NCBI GenBank assembly: GCA_029906195.1
Contig: JARWSJ010000001.1
Coordinates: forward strand, 930,001 to 994,000
Length of the DNA: 64,000 bases
Source: Chitinophagaceae bacterium 26-R-25
GTDB lineage: Bacteria > Bacteroidota > Bacteroidia > Chitinophagales > Chitinophagaceae
Direction: 5' to 3'
Positions 51,242 through 58,582 of the stretch are shown one piece after another. The notes under the pieces are model-generated. The model searched no databases, was not told the origin of the DNA, and was given only the letters and a program-made list of their open reading frames with translations. Each line of letters starts with the position of its first letter. Within the stretch, counting starts at the first letter, position 1. The position numbers and the translations under genes are program-made.

Positions 51242-52606
51242 TTATGATGGTAAAAGTCTATTAAATTCAATATATTTTTTTTTAACTACATCTAAAGGTG
51301 CGCGATTTTTGCTTTCGTATACTTGACACATTTGTTTCAAGTCTTCATCTGTTAAAATCAAAATGCATTTTCTTTGACCTGACCACAAATCGATCAAGTT
51401 TTTCATGACTTTTTTGGGCGGTGCAAATCGAGTAAAAATTATAGCAAACTTTCCAAATGAGTCATTCAAATATCTGTTCACTTGATCAACATGATTATTG
51501 TCTAGCTCTCTAACATTTTTTAACTCAAAAATTATCTGCTTACATGAATATGTGGTATAGATTTCTTTTAGAAATTCTTCAGAGCTGTTATTGTAGAATA
51601 TTAAATCTCTGATGGAGACTCCGCTATCAGTTCTGCTTTGTTCTTGTGCGAAATCTAAATGAGGGTATAACATCGATGCCAGCAAAGGACAGAGATTGTT
51701 TTCATATTCCTTATCAGCATTGTCTGTTTTGCCCGTCGGCAATTTTAAAATTGTGTCTAATTTTCTTTTCGAAGATAAGACAGGCAATTGTTTAAATAGG
51801 GGATCATTTTTACAATCAGATTGCTGTCGCTCTTTGATTTTGACATACGTTTGAACCATGTCATAGTTATGTCGATTGTAGTTTAATATTTTAACTCTAT
51901 CGGGTTTCTCTCCTTCTTTTAATATCTGAGGACTATAGTACTCTTTATAGTAGTTGTCATAGCTTATAAATGTGGTACGCCTTATCCACCTTTTGGGAAC
52001 AAAAAGTATTGGAGATTTGGTATTAGGATTGATCGGTAGGAACACTTTTTCGTCAATAATTTTATTCATTTTGCTGTCAAAATAACTAATGTCGATTTTT
52101 TCAATAGGAATGGTTACTTTTTCACATTGGTCAATTGTATAATCAATTAAAAATGATTTAATAAAGTTTGCAGTTAAATCGCTAATTCTATCTTCGCCGA
52201 TATTATTGATAAACAATTGAATTTCTTCTAGGTGCAAAAAACCGGATTTTGAAATTTGCGGAATGTTTTTGAATAAACTCAAGATTTCATTGGCAGTTGT
52301 TTCTCCAATTTTTTTCCCCGTTTTAGATTTCGATGTTCCTAGGCCAATTTCATTGCATTCCGAGCAATTGATTAAGTTCGTAGCGCTACTACTATCCCCT
52401 TTTAAATATTGAAGTCCTAAATAATTAAATGAATTGACTAAACTTAGATGCAGCGAGTTGTCTTGCTGTGACGGCGATTTCCACAATAAGAAAGGATCGA
52501 TGTAGAAGGGAATATCTTCGTCAATAAAGGGAATTACAAAATCAACATCTTCTTGCCTAAAAGGAATGCCAAAAAAATCGTTTAGTCGTGGTCTTATTAT
52601 ACTCAT
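51242..52606 (-). CDS. Putative PD-(D/E)XK nuclease, first gene of the accessory operon
   Basis: A 454-aa soluble protein. The N-terminal part (RLNDFFGIPFRQEDVDFVIPF, then INCSECNEIG with Cys81 and Cys84, a possible half zinc site) is of a family I know only as uncharacterised. The C-terminus has the nuclease layout: Asp334 in GVSIRDLIFYN, Glu361-x-Lys363 in KQIIFELKNV and Gln375 in DQVNRYL, in the order D, ExK, Q as in PD-(D/E)XK enzymes such as Shedu. Strongly AT-rich, unlike the neighbours, with a tight operon; both suggest horizontal acquisition. Function inferred: DNA cleavage in defence or replication control. Confidence 0.75.
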   Translation of the reverse strand: MSIIRPRLNDFFGIPFRQEDVDFVIPFIDEDIPFYIDPFLLWKSPSQQDNSLHLSLVNSFNYLGLQYLKGDSSSATNLINCSECNEIGLGTSKSKTGKKIGETTANEILSLFKNIPQISKSGFLHLEEIQLFINNIGEDRISDLTANFIKSFLIDYTIDQCEKVTIPIEKIDISYFDSKMNKIIDEKVFLPINPNTKSPILFVPKRWIRRTTFISYDNYYKEYYSPQILKEGEKPDRVKILNYNRHNYDMVQTYVKIKERQQSDCKNDPLFKQLPVLSSKRKLDTILKLPTGKTDNADKEYENNLCPLLASMLYPHLDFAQEQSRTDSGVSIRDLIFYNNSSEEFLKEIYTTYSCKQIIFELKNVRELDNNHVDQVNRYLNDSFGKFAIIFTRFAPPKKVMKNLIDLWSGQRKCILILTDEDLKQMCQVYESKNRAPLDVVKKKYIEFNRLLPS

Positions 52607-52858
52607 TGACGCCTAATTTAAATGTTGTTTCGCATTTACTAACTAATTTCAATATTTTGAAATGTGATTATATTTTGTTTTTTTTTTAAAGCTTGGTCTT
52701 TTTGTGAAAGGTAATGTGCACAAAGTCACTGTAGTTGGTCGGGTACTTACGAGGCAGGTTATTGGCAAGTTAACACGAGCATGAATATACGATTATTTTG
52801 AATTGCTAAACAATGGCCTAATTTTTTTGCCAACAGTTTTAAAATATTCACCACCCAC
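52607..52858. other. AT-rich gap upstream of the accessory operon
   Basis: Between the accessory operon and the groEL terminator there is no gene. The operon promoter should lie in the strongly AT-rich part near 52610-52690; I cannot define it. Confidence 0.4.
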
Positions 52859-52888
52859 AAAAAAAAGCCGAACGCTCTCGCGTCCGGC
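52859..52888 (-). terminator. Rho-independent terminator of groEL
   Basis: GCCGAACGC (52867-52875) pairs with GCGTCCGGC (52880-52888), and the adjoining A run gives a T run on the minus strand. It lies 27 bases past the groEL stop (52915). Confidence 0.85.
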
Positions 52889-52914
52889 CAATATGAAAAT
52901 CAGATGTATTAATC

Positions 52915-54552
52915 TTAGTAACCCATGTCGCCCATACCGCCTGGCATAGCAGGACCAGCAGCAGCTTTAGGTTCTGGTTTGTCAGCAACTACACATTCTG
53001 TAGTCAACAACATACCAGCAATAGAAGCAGCGTTTTCCAATGCTACGCGGCTTACTTTAGTTGGGTCGATAACACCCGCTTTAAACATGTATTCGTAAGT
53101 CTCAGTGCGAGCGTTGAAACCGTAGTCAGCTTCACCTTCTTTAATCGCCTGTACCACGATAGAACCTTCGATACCGCTGTTAGAAACGATCTGGCGAAGA
53201 GGCTCTTCAATAGCACGTTTAACGATGTTTACACCAGTTGCTTCGTCAGCGTTGGTAATACCTTTCAGTTTGTCCAGGCTTGCGATAGCACGGATGTAAG
53301 CAACACCACCACCTGGCACGATGCCTTCTTCAACAGCGGCACGTGTAGCGTGTAAAGCGTCGTCTACGCGGTCTTTCTTTTCTTTCATTTCAACCTCTGT
53401 AGCAGCACCTACGTACAATACAGCAACACCACCACTCAATTTAGCCAAACGCTCTTGCAGTTTTTCTTTATCGTAGTCAGATGTTGTGTTTTCGATTTGC
53501 GCTTTAATTTGGTTGATGCGAGAAGTGATATCCGCTTTTTTACCTTTACCACCTACGATAACAGTGTTGTCTTTATCGATAGTGATAGAAGAAGCCTGGC
53601 CCAAATAAGTAAGGTCAGCATTCTCCAGTTTAAAGCCTTGCTCTTCGCTCACTACAGTACCTGCAGTAAGGATAGCGATATCATTCAACATTTCTTTTCT
53701 TCTGTCGCCAAAGCCTGGAGCTTTAACAGCAGCCACCTTAATGGTACCACGCAATTTGTTTACCACCAATGTAGCCAATGCTTCACCTTCCAGATCTTCA
53801 GAGATGATCACTAACGGACGGCCGCTTTGTGCAACTTTCTCCAAAATGTGAAGGATGTCTTTCATTGCAGCGATCTTCTTATCGTAAATAAGAATGTATG
53901 GGTTCTGCAATTCAGCTTCCATTTTTTCGCTGTTGGTAACGAAGTAAGGAGAGATGTAACCACGGTCAAATTGCATACCTTCTACAACATCTACAGTTGT
54001 GTCAGTACCTTTTGCTTCTTCTACAGTGATAACGCCTTCTTTACCTACTTTTTGCATTGCCATAGCGATCAGTTTACCTATTTCGCTATCGTTGTTAGCA
54101 GAAATAGTAGCTACCTGCTCGATCATTTTGTTGTTGTTGCCAACATCTTTCTTCTGGCTAACGAGGTTTTCAACTACAGCTTTAACCGCTTTGTCGATAC
54201 CGCGTTTCAGGTCCATTGGGTTTGCACCCGCAGCTACCATTTTCAGACCTTCGCTAATGATGGATTGTGCAAGAACAGTAGCAGTAGTAGTACCGTCACC
54301 TGCAATATCAGCAGTTTTAGATGCTACTTCTTTCACCATCTGAGCACCCATGTTTTCGATTGGGTCTTCCAGTTCAATTTCTTTCGCAACCGTTACACCG
54401 TCTTTAGTAATCGCAGGTGCACCGAATTTTTTCTCGATCACAACGTTACGACCTTTTGGTCCAAGTGTTACTTTAACTGCGTTGGCCAAAGTGTCAACGC
54501 CTTTCTTCATTTTATTTCTAGCTTCAATATCGAAATAGATTTGCTTAGCCAT
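52915..54552 (-). CDS. groEL: Chaperonin GroEL (Hsp60)
   Basis: A 545-aa protein, normal length. Landmarks: [20 protein letters not shown] at the start, nucleotide-binding [12 protein letters not shown] and [32 protein letters not shown], and the GGM-rich end [12 protein letters not shown]. GroEL forms the double-ring folding chamber with GroES. Operon with groES, which lies upstream. Its sequence identity to the neighbouring core genes shows this is the standard groE locus. Confidence 0.98.
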   Translation of the reverse strand: MAKQIYFDIEARNKMKKGVDTLANAVKVTLGPKGRNVVIEKKFGAPAITKDGVTVAKEIELEDPIENMGAQMVKEVASKTADIAGDGTTTATVLAQSIISEGLKMVAAGANPMDLKRGIDKAVKAVVENLVSQKKDVGNNNKMIEQVATISANNDSEIGKLIAMAMQKVGKEGVITVEEAKGTDTTVDVVEGMQFDRGYISPYFVTNSEKMEAELQNPYILIYDKKIAAMKDILHILEKVAQSGRPLVIISEDLEGEALATLVVNKLRGTIKVAAVKAPGFGDRRKEMLNDIAILTAGTVVSEEQGFKLENADLTYLGQASSITIDKDNTVIVGGKGKKADITSRINQIKAQIENTTSDYDKEKLQERLAKLSGGVAVLYVGAATEVEMKEKKDRVDDALHATRAAVEEGIVPGGGVAYIRAIASLDKLKGITNADEATGVNIVKRAIEEPLRQIVSNSGIEGSIVVQAIKEGEADYGFNARTETYEYMFKAGVIDPTKVSRVALENAASIAGMLLTTECVVADKPEPKAAAGPAMPGGMGDMGY

Positions 54553-54557
54553 ATTCT

Positions 54558-54706
54558 TAATTTGAAAATTTGAAAATTTGGGAATTTGAAAATTAGAGTT
54601 CGCGCTAATTTGACATTTGTTATAATTTGAGAAAGCCTGAGTGAAACAATTGAATGATGCACCTAAAGCATTTTCAAATTTTCAAATCAGCACATTTTCA
54701 AATTGG
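54558..54706. repeat. Hairpin repeat, AATTTGAAAA-word family, between groES and groEL
   Basis: Left arm AATTTGAAAATTTGAAAATT... (54558-54599) and right arm ATTTTCAAATTTTCAAATCAGC... (54669-54706). It separates groES from groEL inside what should be one operon, so if it acts as a terminator it would attenuate groEL. Confidence 0.75.
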
Positions 54707-54710
54707 CTGT

Positions 54711-54992
54711 TTATACAATAGCCAAAATGTCACTCTCTCTCATAATCAGGTAGTCATTACCTTCTACGCTCAATTCTGTACCAGCGTATTTGCCATACAA
54801 AACTGTGTCGCCTACTTTTACAGTTACAGGCTCGTCTTTTTTACCAGGACCCGCAGCCACTACGGTTCCGCGTTGTGGTTTTTCTTTCGCTGTGTCAGGG
54901 ATAATGATGCCGCCGGCAGTTTTTTCTTCAGCAGGAGCTGGTTTTACAACAACTCTGTCGTGCAAAGGAGTAATGCTTAGCTTCTTAGCCAT
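54711..54992 (-). CDS. groES: Co-chaperonin GroES (Hsp10)
   Basis: A 93-aa protein from the ATG at 54992 (the frame is open to 55151 but an N-terminal extension would be foreign to the family). [55 protein letters not shown] and the end [13 protein letters not shown] are diagnostic. It caps the GroEL ring. Confidence 0.97.
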   Translation of the reverse strand: MAKKLSITPLHDRVVVKPAPAEEKTAGGIIIPDTAKEKPQRGTVVAAGPGKKDEPVTVKVGDTVLYGKYAGTELSVEGNDYLIMRESDILAIV

Positions 54993-55168
54993 AATATTTG
55001 TGTTTTTATAGATAACTATTACAAAGGGGCGCGTTTCGCCCTTTTTTTGGTTCGGCACAAAACTAAACGAATTACGTGCCAATAGGTTCAAAATGTTGGA
55101 AAAAAGAAAGGTTGGCAGTCTTGGAGGTTGGCTAACGTGAAAAAATGGCACCGGGGTGCCGGGGGAAA

Positions 55169-55395
55169 CGGAACGCAGATTTTCATGATTGTCATGATTT
55201 GTGATGAATTTTTTCGGTTTGTTTCATCCTCAGAAAAAATCATCAGACATCCCTTAAACTCGATGTCCCATTTAGATATTCTTATGATTGAATATTCAAC
55301 TAGAATCATAACCATCATCACAAATAAGAAAATCTGAGTTCCGTCTCTCCCTCAAAATCATCACAAATCATGACAATCATGAAAATCTGCGTTCT
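55169..55395. repeat. Hairpin repeat, CGCAGATTTTCATGATTGTCATGA family, copy 3
   Basis: Left arm GGAACGCAGATTTTCATGAT... (55170-55206) and right arm ...AATCATGACAATCATG followed by AAAATCTGCGTTC (55355-55395). It lies upstream of groES and of nusB, which are divergent, so it may overlap both promoter regions. Confidence 0.8.
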
Positions 55396-55454
55396 TTCTC
55401 TGCAATTTGCGTTCTTTCTCTTAGCTTTGCGCGTTCAATAAGTTCTTACAGCAT

Positions 55455-56378
55455 ATGATCAGTAGAAGAAATATCCGGGTAAAAGTCATGCAGACGCTTT
55501 ATGTGATAGATACTAAAGATCAGGATCTTAAACCCGGCGAAGCAGCGAGACTCCTCCAAAAGCAGTTCGATTTAACGAGACAATTATTAGTTTATAACAT
55601 TCATTTCCTGACAGAGCTTTCGCGATATGCTGAAATAGACGCTCATCAAAAAGCATCTAAACATTTGCCTTCAGCAGAAGACCTGAACGTGAACACCAAG
55701 CTGGCGGGCAACGAAATTATCTGGAAAATTATCGAGGACAGCAGCTACCAAAAGGCACTGAGCGAAGACATGATCGCTGCAATGCTGAATAAAGATATGG
55801 TGCGCAAATTCTACCTCGAACTGACCGAGAAACCGGAATACCAACAATACATTCACACAGAAGGCAGACAAACAAAGGCTGAGAAAGATATACTACAATT
55901 TATTTTCAGCGATTTATTGCTTCCAAACGAGGCGTATACCGATCATTTAGAAGAAATTTTCTCCAACTGGGATGACGATTGCGATATGATCAACATGCTG
56001 GTTTTGAGTTATATACACAAGCCAGGTTCATTTAATTTCCAGGAAATACTCACGAAAGACAAATGGCAATATGCCAAAAGCCTTACTGAGACTGTTCTGG
56101 ATAAAAAAGACGTGACGATGGACCTCATCACGCCGAAATTGAAGAACTGGGATCCTGAACGTATCGCCACTTTGGATATGATCATGATGCAAATGGGCGT
56201 GTGTGAATTATTGTATTTCGAAACCATTCCTGCCAAAGTAACCATCAATGAATACATTGACCTGGCGAAAGAATACAGCACTCCGCAAAGCGGCCAGTTT
56301 GTGAACGGTATTTTGGATAATATTCACAAAGACCTGGTGAAGGAAAACAAATTACACAAAGTCAACTTCAAGAAGTAG
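55455..56378 (+). CDS. nusB: Transcription antitermination factor NusB (long Bacteroidota form)
   Basis: A 307-aa protein. The N-terminal extension of about 160 residues is usual for this phylum; the NusB domain with RRNIRVKVMQTLYVIDTKD... at the start and LDMIMMQMGVCELLYFETIPAKVTINEYIDLAKEYSTPQSG in the last third is diagnostic. NusB with NusE binds boxA in rRNA operons to prevent termination. It heads the nusB-DUF1573-yajC-coaE group. Confidence 0.93.
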   Translation: MISRRNIRVKVMQTLYVIDTKDQDLKPGEAARLLQKQFDLTRQLLVYNIHFLTELSRYAEIDAHQKASKHLPSAEDLNVNTKLAGNEIIWKIIEDSSYQKALSEDMIAAMLNKDMVRKFYLELTEKPEYQQYIHTEGRQTKAEKDILQFIFSDLLLPNEAYTDHLEEIFSNWDDDCDMINMLVLSYIHKPGSFNFQEILTKDKWQYAKSLTETVLDKKDVTMDLITPKLKNWDPERIATLDMIMMQMGVCELLYFETIPAKVTINEYIDLAKEYSTPQSGQFVNGILDNIHKDLVKENKLHKVNFKK

Positions 56379-56396
56379 TCGAAAAATCAAATCCAT

Positions 56397-56404
56397 TACA
56401 TTTG
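56397..56404 (+). promoter_or_regulatory. TAnnTTTG box before the DUF1573 gene
   Basis: TACATTTG matches the -7 consensus exactly and lies 12 bases before the ATG at 56417. It may give the DUF1573 gene its own promoter inside the nusB operon. Confidence 0.4.
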
Positions 56405-56416
56405 CAAAAAAACACC

Positions 56417-56866
56417 ATGCGTTATTTGCTCATCATGTCAGTTTGTACCTTGCTGGCGGTTGGTTGTAAATCGAAAGAGGCCCACTCTCACGATACGACC
56501 GGCGGGATGGTACAAAATGGCCCCTTGAAACTGGATTCCACGATGTTCACTACCATAGAGTGGAAGGAACAGGATAAGAAATTTGACAAAATTACAGAAG
56601 GTCAAAAACTGGATGTAAGCTTCGCTTTTAAAAATACGGGAGACAAGCCTCTGGTTATTTCACGTGTTCAGCCGAGTTGCGGTTGTACAGTGGCAGATCC
56701 TCCTAAAGAGCCAATCGCTCCCGGAGCAGAAGGTTTGATCAAAGCTTCTTTCAACAGCGAAGGAAAATCCGGCATGCAACACAAAACCCTTTATGTAACT
56801 GCGAATACGAAGGGCACGCAGGAGCATGAGTTGGTTTTTGAAGTAGAAGTGGAGAAGAAGAAATAG
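56417..56866 (+). CDS. DUF1573 lipoprotein
   Basis: A 149-aa lipoprotein from the ATG at 56417 (lipobox LLAVGC near residue 17). DUF1573 core: FDKITEGQKLDVSFAFKNTGDKPLVISRVQPSCGCTVADPPKEPIAPG, with the CGC motif of the family. The immunoglobulin-like fold is common in Bacteroidota surface or periplasmic proteins of unknown role. Its position behind nusB and ahead of yajC is conserved in this phylum. Confidence 0.92.
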   Translation: MRYLLIMSVCTLLAVGCKSKEAHSHDTTGGMVQNGPLKLDSTMFTTIEWKEQDKKFDKITEGQKLDVSFAFKNTGDKPLVISRVQPSCGCTVADPPKEPIAPGAEGLIKASFNSEGKSGMQHKTLYVTANTKGTQEHELVFEVEVEKKK

Positions 56867-56953
56867 TTGTTAGTTGATGGTTGTTAGTTGTTAGCCTTTA
56901 ATGACGACTATTCGAAAATGAAGTCTAACAACTAATAACTAACAACGAACAAC
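56864..56953. repeat. Hairpin repeat, GTTGTTA-word family
   Basis: Left arm TAGTTGTTAGTTGATGGTTGTTAGTTGTTAG (56864-56894) starts with the DUF1573 stop codon TAG; right arm TAACAACTAATAACTAACAACGAACAAC (56926-56953). Confidence 0.8.
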
Positions 56954-56987
56954 TTCTTAAATATTTTAAACTATAACAAAACAAACA

Positions 56988-57311
56988 ATGACAAATCTGA
57001 CTTTACTACAGGCACCAGCGGGAGGCGGAACGCTTCAATTGGTTTTACTAGGAGGTATGATATTGGTGTTCTGGCTGTTCATGATTCGCCCACAGGCTAA
57101 GAAAGCAAAAGATGCAAAAAAATTCCAGGAAGGCATGCAGAAAGGTGACAAGATCGTTACCATTGCAGGTATTCACGGTATTGTAAATAAAGTGAACGAA
57201 GATGGTACCATCATTATCGAAACAAGCCCTGGAAGCACTATGAAAATAGAGAAAAGTGCGATCAGCCTTGAGTGGTCCAAACAACAGAACAATCCGACTC
57301 CGGCAAAATAA
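56988..57311 (+). CDS. yajC: Preprotein translocase subunit YajC
   Basis: A 107-aa protein with one membrane helix (LQLVLLGGMILVFWLFMIRPQ) and the basic PQAKKAKDAKKFQEGMQKGDKIVTIAGIHGIV segment. YajC associates with SecDF and SecYEG. Followed immediately by a rho-independent terminator. Confidence 0.95.
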   Translation: MTNLTLLQAPAGGGTLQLVLLGGMILVFWLFMIRPQAKKAKDAKKFQEGMQKGDKIVTIAGIHGIVNKVNEDGTIIIETSPGSTMKIEKSAISLEWSKQQNNPTPAK

Positions 57312-57332
57312 TTGCTTTGAGTTCCAGAATAG

Positions 57333-57366
57333 GCCGGAATGCTTTTTAAGTGTTCCGGCTTTTTTT
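57333..57366 (+). terminator. Rho-independent terminator of yajC
   Basis: GCCGGAA (57333-57339) pairs with TTCCGGC (57353-57359), followed by a seven-base T run. Confidence 0.88.
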
Positions 57367-57367
57367 A

Positions 57368-57648
57368 TTACCACTAAGGGCACTTAGATTCACTAAGTTG
57401 TTTTTTTAACCACAGAGATAGCAGAGATTTTTTTCACAGAGGAAAAGAGATTTGTGATACATTCCTTTTCTCTCCTCACGTTTTTAGGGTTCGGGCTAAT
57501 TTTTGAAACAACTCCTCCGTTTCTCTGTGAAAAAAACTCCTTTCCTCCGTGGTTAAATCGTAGACAAACGGTCCTTATTTTTCTTCTAAGTTTTCTTAAA
57601 ATGAAATTCTTAGTGGAACTTAGTGCCCTCAGTGCCTTAGTGGTAAAT
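57368..57648. repeat. Nested hairpin repeats: CACTAAGG family outside, CCACAGAG family inside
   Basis: Outer arms TTACCACTAAGGGCACTTAG... (57368-57399) and TTAGTGGAACTTAGTGCCCTC...TTAGTGGTAA (57610-57648) enclose inner arms TTAACCACAGAGATAGCAGAG... (57407-57427) and CCTCCGTGGTTAA (57545-57557). Two different families nested in one 280-base block suggests insertion of one element into another. It separates yajC from coaE. Confidence 0.8.
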
Positions 57649-57668
57649 CTGGGTCTAAAACATAATCC

Positions 57669-58262
57669 ATGTTAAAAATCGGCATAACCGGCGGCATCGG
57701 CAGTGGCAAAAGCACCGTTTCAAGAATCTTCGAAGTGCTTGGTATTCCTGTGTTTTATGCAGATGATGCAACAAAAAATATAATGAACGAATCTCCGGTT
57801 ATCCGGCAAAAGCTCACGGAGTATTTTGGTGAAGAAGCATATGCCGGAGACGTGCTCAACCGAAAATTCATCGCCAGCCAGGTATTCAACGATAAAGAAA
57901 AACTCGCTTTCCTCAACAGCGTCACCCATCCCGAAGCCATCCGTTACGCCAGTGAATGGATGCAAAAACAAACGACCCCGTACGCCATCAAAGAAGCCGC
58001 GCTATTCTTCGAAAGCGGCTCGCAGGAAGGCATCGATATCATGATAGGAGTGTACACACCCAAGCCCATGCGCATTCACCGCATCATGCAGCGTGACAAT
58101 GTGACCCGCGAAGAGGTGCTGAAAAGAATGCAAAATCAAATCAACGAAGAAATTAAAATGCGTTTGTGCGACTACGTGATCATCAACGATGAACAGCATC
58201 CGGTGATTAAGCAGGTGTTGGGGTTGCATGAAAAGTTTTTAACAGCAGCGGGTCGCCTGTAG
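57669..58262 (+). CDS. coaE: Dephospho-CoA kinase
   Basis: A 197-aa enzyme with the P-loop GITGGIGSGKSTVSRIFEVLG, the DDATKNIM and HPEAIRYASEWM motifs and a basic C-terminus. It phosphorylates dephospho-CoA, the last step of CoA synthesis. Its stop codon TAG lies inside a GTAGAGACAAGG repeat. Confidence 0.95.
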   Translation: MLKIGITGGIGSGKSTVSRIFEVLGIPVFYADDATKNIMNESPVIRQKLTEYFGEEAYAGDVLNRKFIASQVFNDKEKLAFLNSVTHPEAIRYASEWMQKQTTPYAIKEAALFFESGSQEGIDIMIGVYTPKPMRIHRIMQRDNVTREEVLKRMQNQINEEIKMRLCDYVIINDEQHPVIKQVLGLHEKFLTAAGRL

Positions 58263-58283
58263 AGACAAGGCATTGCCTTGTCT
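58259..58283. repeat. GTAGAGACAAGGCATTGCCTTGTCT hairpin at the coaE stop
   Basis: AGACAAGGC pairs with GCCTTGTCT; the TAG at 58260-58262 is the coaE stop codon. It is one of three gene ends in this window built on this word. Confidence 0.75.
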
Positions 58284-58582
58284 GTCCGTAGCGTATCTAA
58301 AATTTTAATCTAGCAGAAATAGTATTCGCACTCAGGTATTTATAGAAATTACGGCAATAGAATCACAGCTGACAAACTGAATCCCAAATCTCTACAGCCT
58401 TCAATTATCATTTAAAGTCATTAAACCTACTGCCAGTCATTTCGCAGCTCACCAACTGCTACCGGCTACCGGCAAATGGCCGCAAAGCTCTCCACTTTTT
58501 TCCGCTTTGCGTAAAACCTTTTTCCCTATTTCGGAGTTGTAATAAGTTGACTTTAAAGACTTTTGCACCCAAATTCAGAAGA
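58284..58582. other. Intergenic region upstream of the TonB receptor gene
   Basis: No gene is seen. A partial GCCGG-word arm (CCGGCTACCGGCAAATGGCCGC near 58459-58481) of the family at 20577 is present. The receptor promoter should be near its 3' end, where iron regulation might act, but I see no clear Fur box. Confidence 0.4.

Noticed and set aside
53827-54573. 248-codon plus-strand frame opposite groEL
   Set aside because: Antisense shadow of a conserved gene; composition is cysteine and phenylalanine rich, as expected for the reverse of groEL.
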